Of a stretch of DNA of 64,000 bases, positions 54,767-63,198 are shown in pieces (the stretch's first letter is position 1; each line of letters opens with the position of its first letter). The position numbers and the translations under genes were made by a program. The DNA lies in assembly GCA_002298995.1 (NCBI GenBank), contig DBMO01000032.1, forward strand, positions 62,001 through 126,000, given 5' to 3'. The notes under the pieces were generated by a model. The model was given only the letters and a program-made list of their open reading frames with translations, searched no databases and had not been told where the DNA came from. This stretch comes from Desulfarculales bacterium UBA696. GTDB taxonomy: Bacteria; Desulfobacterota; Syntrophobacteria; Syntrophobacterales; Syntrophobacteraceae.

Positions 54767-55180
54767 ATGAGGGCTTTAAGGGTTCTTTTTTTTTCAATGT
54801 TACTCTTGGTTTTCTGTGGATGTGTAACTGAGAAGTCACAAAATGAACCAGTGGCAGGGCCGCGCCCACGGGTGGAAATGCCGCAATATATCATCCATCG
54901 CGTAATGGCCGGTGAGACCTTGGCTACAATCGCCAAATGGTATAGCGGGAAGGACAGCAACTGGAAGGAGCTTTCGGATTACAATCCGGGTCTAAGCCCG
55001 TGGAAGCTGCGCCGGGGAGATGTTGTCAAAGTCCCGCTCTACATGACCACTGTCCATAAGGACCAGCCCGACCATTCCACGGCTCCCCGAAAGGTAAAGA
55101 AGAAAAAACCAACTCAGACCGCCGGCGGTTCCGAGGAAGAAAGTGCACCGGATACGGAGGAAGTTTTCGGGCCTAAATAG
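54767..55180 (+). CDS. LysM-domain lipoprotein
   Basis: A 137-aa protein: lipobox FCGC, then a LysM domain (about 40-90; YIIHRVMAGETLATIAKWY, YNPGLSPWKLRRGDVVKVP), and a Lys-rich then acidic tail. LysM binds the glycan of peptidoglycan, so it is a wall-attached lipoprotein. GGAGGAGG lies before ATG 54767. It is 53 bases after the kinase and ends in a terminator, the last gene of the operon. Confidence 0.88.
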   Translation: MRALRVLFFSMLLLVFCGCVTEKSQNEPVAGPRPRVEMPQYIIHRVMAGETLATIAKWYSGKDSNWKELSDYNPGLSPWKLRRGDVVKVPLYMTTVHKDQPDHSTAPRKVKKKKPTQTAGGSEEESAPDTEEVFGPK

Positions 55181-55218
55181 AATGGATGGTCAGTTTTATC
55201 CCGGTCTTAGACCAAATC

Positions 55219-55260
55219 AAATAGAAACCCCGCCGATGTGGCGGGGTTTCTATTTCGTGT
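55219..55260. terminator. Strong bidirectional terminator
   Basis: A perfect 16-bp stem, AAATAGAAACCCCGCC with GGCGGGGTTTCTATTT, around GATGT. Symmetric A/T ends let it act on both strands, for the LysM gene and for the convergent SulP gene. Confidence 0.92.
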
Positions 55261-55429
55261 AGCTCATGGTCCGGAAAATCTTCTCCCGGATCGACCATCC
55301 CTCAATCATTGCCTGTTCCCGGTAATCCTCCCGTCGGATGGGAAGGTGGAATAGGCTACTGGTGCGGGGTTAGAGTGGAGGTGATCATCTGCCTTATGGA
55401 TATGACTATTGTTTTATACGCCCCAACAC

Positions 55430-57793
55430 TCAGATTTTTAATTGTGAAAGTCGCTCATTCGTGTAAGCGAGCCTGACCGCGAGCAAACGGACTATGTACT
55501 TGTGGATTGCGAATGCGAGTTCGCGTTCTTCCTGCTCGAGCCTGTTGAAAGAGTCGGCGGAGAGCTTGTGGATGATGCACTGCTTGTCGGCAATTATCGT
55601 TCCGGAGCGGGGCTTTCCAAGATAGAAGGCCATCTCGCCAACGATGGTCCCCGATTTCATCGAGCGTAAACGCTTGGTTTTTGTGCCTCCGCGATTGAGG
55701 GTAATGGTTACCTGCCCGGATTCGAGAAAATAGAGGTCCCTTGATATGTCTCCCTGCCTGCACAGGACGGCGCCGGCAGGCAGCACGACTTTTTCGAGAT
55801 ATGGCTCGAGTTCGGCAATTGATGACGCGCACCCCCCGAATACCTCGGAAAAAAGAATTTCAAAAGACGGCAGTGAGTCGTCGATTCGCTTCCCAGAAAG
55901 TATCTGTTCCTCACACCATCCCAGAGCGTGATCGAGATCTTGAAAGGAACTGCAGCAGGGGCCATCATTCTGTTCGGATTCGATGTTTTTAACAATCGAG
56001 CAGCCGCCTTCCTCGAGGAGCATCTCGATTTTGTGTTCCGTATTGACAAAGAAGATAGTGACGTTTGCGGCCCTGCATATCTGGGCCATTTTCTTGAAGA
56101 TTAGAACAGAGGAGGAATCAAGGCCGCTTATATATGTAAAATCGAGCAGGATAAAGCGGACGGGCAGACGATTGGCGGCTCCGATCCTCTCCTGAATGTG
56201 GGAAAGAAGAGGGTAGGCGGTCCCGAAGAAGATGAACCCCTGCAGGACGAGTACGTAAATCTGATCTCCCTTGGCATCCAGGATCTGCTGTTCCTGGGAT
56301 GAGCGCTCGATGCTGCTCCCGTGCCCTGTCCCCGACAGCTCGTGCCTGATTATTTTTGTCCTGCTGTAGTTGAAGGCGAAGAGCATGCACGCGGCGACAA
56401 TGCCTATCCCGATGCCGGGAAGAAACCCTGTTGCGGCGATCATGAAGAATATGCTCAAGACCAGAAAGTAGTCAAACCGTGAAAACCGCGACCAGCCGTC
56501 GTAGATCCACTCGATTATGAGGCCGAGGCCGAGATATAGCAAAAGCGCGCCCAGGACAGGCTTAGGCACGTAGCTCAGGTACGAGGCCCCAATGCATAAG
56601 ACGGCCGCGCTCATCAAAGCCGAGATGAAACCCGATAGCCTCGAACTTGCGCCTGCTTTCCAGTTCAGAAGTGTCCGGCTCAGGGCGATACAGCCCACCA
56701 AACCGCCGCAGGGGGCCGCAAGCAGGTTTCCAAGTCCGGTGGATTTTAATTCGTGGTCCACGTCGATATCGCTCTGAGTGGAGATTTCTATGCTTGCGGC
56801 GTTTAGCAGGATAACAATCGCGGCAACGATCATGAGGGCGGAGAGGTTTCCGGCCGACGAGATTAAAGAGTTCCATTCAATCTCACCCGGCGAGAGCGAA
56901 TGCCAGGTATTCGAGATGAAATTGTCGGGCAGCATGGGGAGAAGCCACCCATCGAGGCGTGCCTGCTCAAAGGATATCCCGGCGGAAAAAAGCCAAAGAT
57001 GTCCGATCAGAATGGCGCCGATAAGGATTGAGGGCATGACGAGAAAATGTCTGCTGCGCCTCAAAACGACCAAGAGAATGACGGCCAGTAGCGCCCCAGG
57101 CAGCCAGCGGACGAGATAGTGCCCCTGAACCAGCATGGGGAGATTTTCGTAAGAGGGCAGGAAACCGGCCATGACTTTGAACGAGCCCCTGGCAAGAAGC
57201 CACCCCGTCCCGGCCAGAAAGCCGCCGATTACCGGGTACGGTATAAATCTTATCCATTTTCCCAGCCGATATCGGCCCGCGGCGTAAAGAAACAGCCCGG
57301 TGAGGAATGTGCTTATGGAGATGGTCACCCAAATAGTGGAAAAAACTGACTCGGGCCGGAGGCTGGATGCCCCGGCGCCGACCGAAAGGGCTATTAGTGC
57401 GAAGAGCGCCGAAATGTTGGCGTCTGGTCCCGCAATTGTGAAAGGAGATGAACTCCGGGCGGCCATTACAGCCCCCACAATTGCCGCGCTGACCAAGGCG
57501 CTGTAAATTCCGAGGTTTAGATGAGGGCTGAGATCGCCTGAGAAAATCAAGGAGGAATAAGACAGGCACGCTATTAACGTCATCAACAGCGAAATAAAAC
57601 CTGCGAATGAGTTTGATATAATCTCGCGCAAAAAGGGTCCCTTGCTGTTCCGGAGTGCACCGGCAATTTGGTCCTGAGAGCTGTTGACTTCAACTGCTCT
57701 GGATTCGATCTCGCCGGGAATGATATCTATCTGTTGATTGGAAAAGGTAACAATAAATGATGAATCGTCATCAGGCAATCCGACAACGCTCAT
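55430..57793 (-). CDS. SulP anion transporter with STAS and cNMP-binding domains
   Basis: A 787-aa protein. The SulP membrane core (about 60-490) has about 11-12 helices and the SulP-typical PFTIAGPDANISALFALIA. A STAS domain (about 515-620; FILLDFTYISGLDSSS) follows, then a C-terminal cNMP-binding domain (about 650-780; GDISRDLYFLESGQVTITL, GTIVGEMAFYLGKPRSGTII). It is a bicarbonate, sulphate or dicarboxylate-type anion carrier; substrate unknown. ATG 57793 has a weak SD. It is divergent from the FHA-GAF-HK gene with a 200-base shared promoter region. Confidence 0.9.
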   Translation of the reverse strand: MSVVGLPDDDSSFIVTFSNQQIDIIPGEIESRAVEVNSSQDQIAGALRNSKGPFLREIISNSFAGFISLLMTLIACLSYSSLIFSGDLSPHLNLGIYSALVSAAIVGAVMAARSSSPFTIAGPDANISALFALIALSVGAGASSLRPESVFSTIWVTISISTFLTGLFLYAAGRYRLGKWIRFIPYPVIGGFLAGTGWLLARGSFKVMAGFLPSYENLPMLVQGHYLVRWLPGALLAVILLVVLRRSRHFLVMPSILIGAILIGHLWLFSAGISFEQARLDGWLLPMLPDNFISNTWHSLSPGEIEWNSLISSAGNLSALMIVAAIVILLNAASIEISTQSDIDVDHELKSTGLGNLLAAPCGGLVGCIALSRTLLNWKAGASSRLSGFISALMSAAVLCIGASYLSYVPKPVLGALLLYLGLGLIIEWIYDGWSRFSRFDYFLVLSIFFMIAATGFLPGIGIGIVAACMLFAFNYSRTKIIRHELSGTGHGSSIERSSQEQQILDAKGDQIYVLVLQGFIFFGTAYPLLSHIQERIGAANRLPVRFILLDFTYISGLDSSSVLIFKKMAQICRAANVTIFFVNTEHKIEMLLEEGGCSIVKNIESEQNDGPCCSSFQDLDHALGWCEEQILSGKRIDDSLPSFEILFSEVFGGCASSIAELEPYLEKVVLPAGAVLCRQGDISRDLYFLESGQVTITLNRGGTKTKRLRSMKSGTIVGEMAFYLGKPRSGTIIADKQCIIHKLSADSFNRLEQEERELAFAIHKYIVRLLAVRLAYTNERLSQLKI

Positions 57794-57991
57794 CGGCTTC
57801 TGAATACAGCAAAAAAAGCATCATGGTGATAGATTTTGACATTTTCGCATAAGCTTTCTTCCCTGCGCCTAAGATGAGAAAAAGAGTGTTGATTTTCTCT
57901 GAAAGGTTTGTTTTTTTGGCAAAGATTAAGTATTGTAAATGTCCATTGATTGCCGATCAGTAAGTGCTCTCAAAAATCATCGGAGCATACG

Positions 57992-59542
57992 GTGGCAAAC
58001 ATCATCATCCTCGAAGATCTCGGCTCCGGAACATCTCACCGGCTCTCTATTCCGTGCATAATAGGACGAAGCCCGGATAACGACCTCAATCTGACCGACG
58101 ATACCGTCTCTTATCATCACGCGAGAATATGGGACGACAATGGGAATATCTCCATAGAGGACCTCGGCAGCCGTAACGGTGTGTTCGTTAACGGCCTCCT
58201 GGTCGAACAGAAGGCAGCGCTTGCCCCGGGTGATTCCATTCAGTTGGGCCGGGTTGCCCTCAAATATGATGCTTCCGCGAAAGACCTCGAAGGAACTCTC
58301 ATCCTGCATTCGCTCCATTCCGGAGCCAAGTGGGAACCTGATAGCCGGCGTCTCAAATGGATCTACGATATGACGCTCGACTTGGCCGGACAGCAGAAAA
58401 CTCCACATCTCGAAGGTAAAATACTTTCGCGGTTAAAACAGCTATTTTGCTGCAAGCAGTGCTACCTGGGAATTTTTCGGGACGACGGCACACTTGAGAC
58501 GATCCTTTCCGAACCCGAGGTGGGAGAGGGGACCCCGGTCAGCCAGTCGATCGTAAACAGGCTTTTGCTAAACGGCGAATCTTTTATACTGGCCGACGCC
58601 CTCAGCGAGGAGACGTTGAATATGCAGGAGAGCGTCACGGCCCTGCGGATCAGGTCCGCGATGTGCGTTCCCCTGGTAAGCCGCGACAATATTTACGGGC
58701 TTATCTATCTTGCGTGTGACACGGCCGGAGTATACAACCAGACCGACCTGGAATTTCTAAAGGCGATTGCGTCGATTCTTGCTCCAAAGATCGAAAATGC
58801 CCGATTGTGGGAGGAGTTGAATCATCACTTCCAAAGCGCTGTGGAGACGCTTCGAAAGACCCAGTCGCGCCTGATGAACATGGAACGGGCGAAGGCCTAC
58901 GTATGGCTCGCCCAGGCGATGGCCCACGAAATAAGAAATCCGATCATGATCATCGGTGGAATGGTCAGAAGATTGGAAAAGGAAATGGGCGGCTCGGCAA
59001 AATCCGGATTCCAGGCAATCGTCAAGGCGGCTGAGAGGGTCGAGGAAGTGCTTAGGGAGGTGGATCATTTCGTGAGTCTTCCAAGACCGGAGAAAAGTCC
59101 GGTTAGAATCGATGCCCTAATCGAGGAGGAAGTGGAGGCCGCGTACGAGTTCCTCGAAAAATCCCATATAAAGCCTGTTCTATCCCTGGAGACCTCACGG
59201 CTCAAAGTCCCGCTCGATGGTGAACTTTTCAAGAAATCCCTGGAACTGATACTGAGGGAGTTGCCGGCGGATATTCCGGGTAACTCGGAGGTCCACATAT
59301 TGGTGAGGGAAAGAAATAATTATGTCGAAATAGTGATAGGGCCGAAGAATGAAGAGCCGCTGCCATGTCAGGTGGGCGACGACGATGAATGCAGGCCCTC
59401 CGGAATGGGACTCTTCCTCAATCTTGCCAATAAGATCATAAGCGATCAAACCGGAGAGATGCTGCTGGACACGAGCGGTCCGTCTCCCTTCCCTCTTATC
59501 ATTCGAATGCCGATTATCAGCTATGAGCTTAAGGATAATTAA
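57992..59542 (+). CDS. FHA-GAF-histidine-kinase-like protein with degenerate ATPase
   Basis: A 516-aa cytoplasmic protein. FHA domain at about 1-100 (IGRSPDNDLNLTDDTVSYHH, LGSRNGVFVNG), then EGTLILHS, a GAF domain (about 150-290), and a HisKA helix with AMAHEIRNPIMIIGGM. The C-terminal HATPase-like part has GMGLFLNLANK, but the N-box Asn (LILRELPAD) and the DxGxG box are missing, so ATP binding is doubtful. GTG 57992 with GGAG six bases upstream is the start. It may act as a phospho-Thr-reading adaptor or a pseudo-kinase. Confidence 0.85.
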   Translation: MANIIILEDLGSGTSHRLSIPCIIGRSPDNDLNLTDDTVSYHHARIWDDNGNISIEDLGSRNGVFVNGLLVEQKAALAPGDSIQLGRVALKYDASAKDLEGTLILHSLHSGAKWEPDSRRLKWIYDMTLDLAGQQKTPHLEGKILSRLKQLFCCKQCYLGIFRDDGTLETILSEPEVGEGTPVSQSIVNRLLLNGESFILADALSEETLNMQESVTALRIRSAMCVPLVSRDNIYGLIYLACDTAGVYNQTDLEFLKAIASILAPKIENARLWEELNHHFQSAVETLRKTQSRLMNMERAKAYVWLAQAMAHEIRNPIMIIGGMVRRLEKEMGGSAKSGFQAIVKAAERVEEVLREVDHFVSLPRPEKSPVRIDALIEEEVEAAYEFLEKSHIKPVLSLETSRLKVPLDGELFKKSLELILRELPADIPGNSEVHILVRERNNYVEIVIGPKNEEPLPCQVGDDDECRPSGMGLFLNLANKIISDQTGEMLLDTSGPSPFPLIIRMPIISYELKDN

Positions 59543-59622
59543 CTGAATGCCGGTGGGTGATTGAGGTATTGGCCGCGCGCCTCCGTTCACTCAATTTCAA
59601 TTCACCGCCCCAGGAGCGTAAA

Positions 59623-60903
59623 ATGGCAGAGAAAGACCCAAAGAAAGGACCTGGACCGGGAGATACGTCGGTGACTTCGGGCCTTAATGACGAGACTTGC
59701 GCAACGGTCATTTCCGAAACTAAAAAACCCGAAAATTTGGACGAGAAAACTGTTGTTGCCGACCATGTTGCCGACACGGAGAAAGATGCCAAAACGGTGA
59801 TTTCGAAGCCCGATGGTTCCGAGAAGCCTAAGGCCGAAAAACCGCCGGTCCAGGAAAGTGCGGCCCCGGCCGCCCCGCCAGAAAGAAAACAGAAGGTCAG
59901 GACTCAAAGCGAAGCTCCGCCGGAAGCCCAATCCACGGCAGGACCCGAGAAGCAAAAAATACAATCTAAAGCAGAAGGAGGGAGCATGAAATTATTTAAG
60001 TTTCTCATCCCCGTGCTGGTAATTGTGGGTGTTGGGTTTTACTTCCTCTCCTCCCAGCAGTCCGGTCAATGGCCCGACACCTCGCGATTGGGGTCTTTGC
60101 TGCCGTCTAATCAAAGCTCGACACCTCCTCCCGTGGGACAGGGCGGGACGGTGGCGGCCCCGGCCAATTACGGCCAGGTTCCATCTCAGAATTTCGCCCA
60201 AGGGACAGCGCTTAACTATGACCAGGTCCAACTGGGAATGTCTTCCGACCTGGTAAGGCAACTCCTTGGCGAACCGCTGCAGGTAAAACCGGTGGGGCAG
60301 TTGATCGAATGGGAGTACGACACAGGCGCCGGTTTCTTCGAGGTCCGGTTCATGAACAGTAACGTCGTGTTCAAAGGCCATGTCGCCTATCATGCAACAA
60401 GCCTCCAGCCTCAAATGGCCTCCTCGATGCCCGTCGGCCAGGTTAGCGTTTCCACGGGATCCGGCTACGACCAGATTCAGCTTGGCATGTCTCCCGAAGG
60501 TGTAAAGCAAATCCTGGGCGAGCCGCCTCAGGTTAAGAAGATCGGACGGCAGATCGAGTGGGAATACGATACGGGGAGCGGTTATTTCGAAGTCAGGTTC
60601 GATCAGGGGCAGGTGGTGCACAAGGGAATGACCTCCTACCACGGGGGGAACGTGGAAAATGTTGCGCCCGTCTCTGCATCCCCAAGGCCCGGAGTTGCAA
60701 CCCCGGCATTCGACCAGATCCAGGTCGGAATGACAGCCGACGTTGTGAGGCAGATCCTGGGCGAACCGGCGGAGGTGAAAAGGCTTACCAACTCAATCGA
60801 GTGGGAATACAAAACCCAGCGTGGAATTTTCGAGGTAAGGTTCCAGGGCTCCAAGGTAGTCTTCAGAGGCATGACCCAGCCGCCGGCAAGGCAACGGTAT
60901 TAG
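59623..60903 (+). CDS. Membrane protein with three BamE-like repeats
   Basis: A 426-aa protein. A Pro/Lys/Glu-rich cytoplasmic N-terminus (1-120) contains three TVI/TVV sites (CATVISET, EKTVVADH, AKTVISKP). One TM helix (about 128-145; FLIPVLVIVGVGFYFLSS) follows. Three BamE-like units lie at about 200-425, each with DQ(I/V)QLGM, (L/I)LGEP and IEWEY motifs. AGGAG eight bases before ATG 59623. It follows the FHA-GAF gene by 80 bases. Possibly a kinase target whose periplasmic part meets wall or outer-membrane partners (inference). Confidence 0.8.
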   Translation: MAEKDPKKGPGPGDTSVTSGLNDETCATVISETKKPENLDEKTVVADHVADTEKDAKTVISKPDGSEKPKAEKPPVQESAAPAAPPERKQKVRTQSEAPPEAQSTAGPEKQKIQSKAEGGSMKLFKFLIPVLVIVGVGFYFLSSQQSGQWPDTSRLGSLLPSNQSSTPPPVGQGGTVAAPANYGQVPSQNFAQGTALNYDQVQLGMSSDLVRQLLGEPLQVKPVGQLIEWEYDTGAGFFEVRFMNSNVVFKGHVAYHATSLQPQMASSMPVGQVSVSTGSGYDQIQLGMSPEGVKQILGEPPQVKKIGRQIEWEYDTGSGYFEVRFDQGQVVHKGMTSYHGGNVENVAPVSASPRPGVATPAFDQIQVGMTADVVRQILGEPAEVKRLTNSIEWEYKTQRGIFEVRFQGSKVVFRGMTQPPARQRY

Positions 60904-61021
60904 GACGGAGGTTTTCGGCACGCACTCGAAAGTACCGGGAAGATGCGGCGCCATGATTTCCATGGGCTTCATGGCATCGCTTCTAGCGGCGATCCATGAT
61001 GTATAGAAACTCGTCATGCTG

Positions 61022-61056
61022 GTGGGGCAGGCCGGAGGGCCTGCCCCACATTATTT
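61022..61056. terminator. GTGGGGCAGGCC hairpin, terminator-like, dispersed copy 3
   Basis: A perfect 12-bp stem, GTGGGGCAGGCC with GGCCTGCCCCAC, around GGAG, followed by ATTATTT. Related in sequence to the hairpins at 4079 and 24232. Ends the BamE-repeat gene. Confidence 0.7.
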
Positions 61057-61089
61057 AGCGTACCCACGAATGGGGAACTCGGACTCGGG

Positions 61090-61128
61090 TTGACGAGCAA
61101 TTCACAATGTTATAATAATAGTTATAAC
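61090..61128 (+). promoter_or_regulatory. Promoter and operator of AbrB-Doc module
   Basis: TTGACG (61090-61095) and TATAAT (61111-61116) with a 15-base gap. The -10 lies inside an inverted repeat, GTTATAA (61109-61115) with TTATAAC (61122-61128), a fitting site for the dimeric AbrB antitoxin to repress its own operon. Confidence 0.65.
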
Positions 61129-61160
61129 GGATTGTCGAGTGTTCTGAATGGGAGGTGTAG

Positions 61161-61385
61161 ATGCGGGCTACCGTAACTCAGATTGGCAACTCAACCGGAG
61201 TGATCCTGCCGAAGGAAGTCGCGGCCCGTCTCAAGGTGAAAAAGGGAGATTCGGTCTATTTAACTGAAACGCCCGAAGGTTACACCATCACGCCCTATGA
61301 CCCCGAATTTGAAGCCCAGATGAAGGCGGCGCGGCGCGGCATGGCTAAATATCGAAATGCACTGCGTGAGCTTGCCGGAAAATGA
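61161..61385 (+). CDS. AbrB/MazE-type antitoxin
   Basis: A 74-aa swapped-hairpin DNA-binding protein: MRATVTQIGNSTGVILPKEV and LKVKKGDSVYL are typical. The C-terminal 25 residues (EAQMKAARRGMAKYRNAL) are helical and would wrap the toxin. GGAGGTG lies before ATG 61161. It overlaps doc by four bases (ATGA). Confidence 0.9.
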   Translation: MRATVTQIGNSTGVILPKEVAARLKVKKGDSVYLTETPEGYTITPYDPEFEAQMKAARRGMAKYRNALRELAGK

Positions 61386-61771
61386 CCTGGCGCCGGCTTT
61401 CGGAAGCGGTTGTAATAGCCATGCACGACGAGTTAATCGCTGAGCATGGCGGGAGCGCCGGAATTCGTGATTTGAGCCTTTTGTCCTCAGCACTTGCCCG
61501 ACCCCAAAACCAGGCGGCTTACGGAAATCCGTCTGTCTTCGATTTGGCCGCCGCCTATGCTTTCGGCATCATTCGCAACCATCCCTTTGTGGACGGGAAT
61601 AAACGCACAGCTTTTCTTGCCGCATACGTTTTTCTTGTTCTCAACGGATGGGAGCTAACAGCACCGGAAACTGAAACAGTAGCCATTGTGCTGTATCTGG
61701 CAAGCAGCGACGTCGATGAACTCGGGTTTTCCGAATGGCTGAAAAGCAGGGCAAGCCGGTCCAATGATTAA
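61382..61771 (+). CDS. doc: Doc-family (Fic fold) toxin
   Basis: A 129-aa death-on-curing toxin. The active site reads NHPFVDGNKRTAF (HPFxDGNKR). Doc proteins phosphorylate EF-Tu and stop translation. Translationally coupled to the antitoxin through an ATGA overlap. Full length. Confidence 0.93.
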   Translation: MTWRRLSEAVVIAMHDELIAEHGGSAGIRDLSLLSSALARPQNQAAYGNPSVFDLAAAYAFGIIRNHPFVDGNKRTAFLAAYVFLVLNGWELTAPETETVAIVLYLASSDVDELGFSEWLKSRASRSND

Positions 61772-62164
61772 CAAGCGAACTCCGGTATTGCCTTTTTGAA
61801 GCTATCATTTTGTCTAATGCTGGGGGTTTCCGGAGACGGTGCAAGCAACACTGGGCCAGATGGTCTTTCACTCACAATACAAAACAATACTTCCATCTTA
61901 TGTGAGGAGAGAAGAGGCCATGCGTGTTTTCGTCCGGGGGACAAAGGCGCCGGAAAAACAGCGGAAAAGCAAGTGAAGAACTGGACAGTTTGTTGTAAAT
62001 TGTCCGGTTATGAGAAGCGGCGAACCTAACCTGTTGTGGAGTTAAAGAAACTCCGGAACAACGTGTTAGGCTTTCCGGCCATCCGTGACAATTGAGCAGG
62101 CATGATAGCAGAAATATGAGTTAATCACTTGTTATGTCAAAAAAGCCAGGGGATTTAACGAACT
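61772..62164. other. Intergenic region with hairpin and attC-like site
   Basis: About 390 bases. Contains an inverted repeat GGACAGTTT (61983-61991) with AAATTGTCC (61997-62005), and the attC-like site listed separately. The open frame at 61796-62029 is not protein-like and ends inside the attC-like site. Confidence 0.5.
62024..62071 (+). other. Integron attC-like site
   Basis: ACCTAAC (62024-62030) fits the R'' box RYYYAAC, and GTTAGGC (62065-62071) fits R' GTTRRRY. Between them TTGT/ACAA and GGAGTT/AACTCC pair, with a three-base bulge (62055-62057) on one side, as in folded attC sites. Orientation places the RDD gene as the following cassette. At 48 bases it is shorter than most attC sites. 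No integrase is in the window. Confidence 0.5.
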
Positions 62165-62902
62165 ATGGATCGCAGCCAAGTGCTTTACGCAACATTACCC
62201 CGTCGGATCAAGGCCAGCATTATTGACGGAATAGTTTTGCTGGCTTTATTTATTCTTTGTCCCGTGCTTATCAGTTCATTGATTGGAAAGGACACCGGGT
62301 TGAATGCAATTGCGATGTTTACTCCGGCGCTTGTGCTTGAGCCCATTCTTATCTCTTATTGTGGCTTCACACTGGGGCAATACATATTTGGGATCAAAGT
62401 TGTAAGGTGTAATACTGGTGGACAATGTCCATTATTAGCGTCATTTGCAAGATACTTTACAAAAATTATTCTAGGCAGCGTATCAATGGTATATATGTTA
62501 TTCAGTAAGAAGCATCAAGCAATACATGATCATGTTGCAAAAACTCTGGTCGTTTTATCTGAGAAGAAGATCGAGAGGAATCCTGACTTTGCAAAATGCG
62601 GCGAACTGGAACAGTCTTCTGATGAAGCCTACGTTTATCCTTCTTCACTCAAAAGATTTTGTTATTTTTTGATATGGCTTATTCCGGTATGCGTTGTTTA
62701 CGGAATAATTATTGAAGGGGTTGGGTTGTTAATGCTCCCTGAATACACTCTTGATAGCGAAAAGCTACCAAAAGGAATCGACATTGCAACCGATATCATC
62801 GGCTCAATTATATTTATTGCCTTGGCTGTCTTAGCATCAAAGGGATATTTGCCAGGCGCAAGAAGAAAAATAAGAGGATGGGGGAACAAGTCGCCTGAGT
62901 AG
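62165..62902 (+). CDS. RDD-family membrane protein
   Basis: A 245-aa protein. TLPRRIKASIIDGIVLLALF begins the RDD domain (Arg and Asp in helix 1); TLGQYIFGIKVV and AIHDHVAKTLVV complete it. About five helices in all, the last two outside the RDD domain. Function of RDD proteins is mostly unknown (some are transporters). Base composition is clearly more AT-rich than neighbours, and an attC-like site lies 94 bases upstream, so it is probably acquired. SD weak (GGGGA, distant). Confidence 0.8.
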   Translation: MDRSQVLYATLPRRIKASIIDGIVLLALFILCPVLISSLIGKDTGLNAIAMFTPALVLEPILISYCGFTLGQYIFGIKVVRCNTGGQCPLLASFARYFTKIILGSVSMVYMLFSKKHQAIHDHVAKTLVVLSEKKIERNPDFAKCGELEQSSDEAYVYPSSLKRFCYFLIWLIPVCVVYGIIIEGVGLLMLPEYTLDSEKLPKGIDIATDIIGSIIFIALAVLASKGYLPGARRKIRGWGNKSPE

Positions 62903-63007
62903 CCAGTTCACGATGAAGGACATACGAGCGCGTGCAAGTCAGGCAGAGCAACCACGCGGATGCGCAGTTTCGGTGAGAGCTTGCCAAATATCCCTTACCA
63001 AAAATAT

Positions 63008-63030
63008 GGACAATTGAGCGTATATTGTCC
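63008..63030. repeat. Inverted repeat after RDD gene
   Basis: GGACAAT (63008-63014) and ATTGTCC (63024-63030) form a 23-base element, the same length and outer sequence (GGACA, TGTCC) as the one at 61983-62005 upstream of the RDD gene. The rest of the 62903-63198 gap shows nothing. Confidence 0.55.
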
Positions 63031-63198
63031 CTATCCTTAAAACCATCTCTGCAGCGTGCCTGACGTTGCAGCCCGATGGGCATCCCGAAAACTGGACAAC
63101 TTGCCACCCATATAAAACACGTACACAAACACGCGACACTTTGCTTCATTCTGTACAATGTGCACGCAATATAGTGCGCCTCGAAAGTTCCGCGCCAA

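Noticed and set aside
61796..62029. A 77-codon frame before the RDD gene
   Set aside because: Starts without SD, no hydrophobic or domain pattern, and ends inside the attC-like site.
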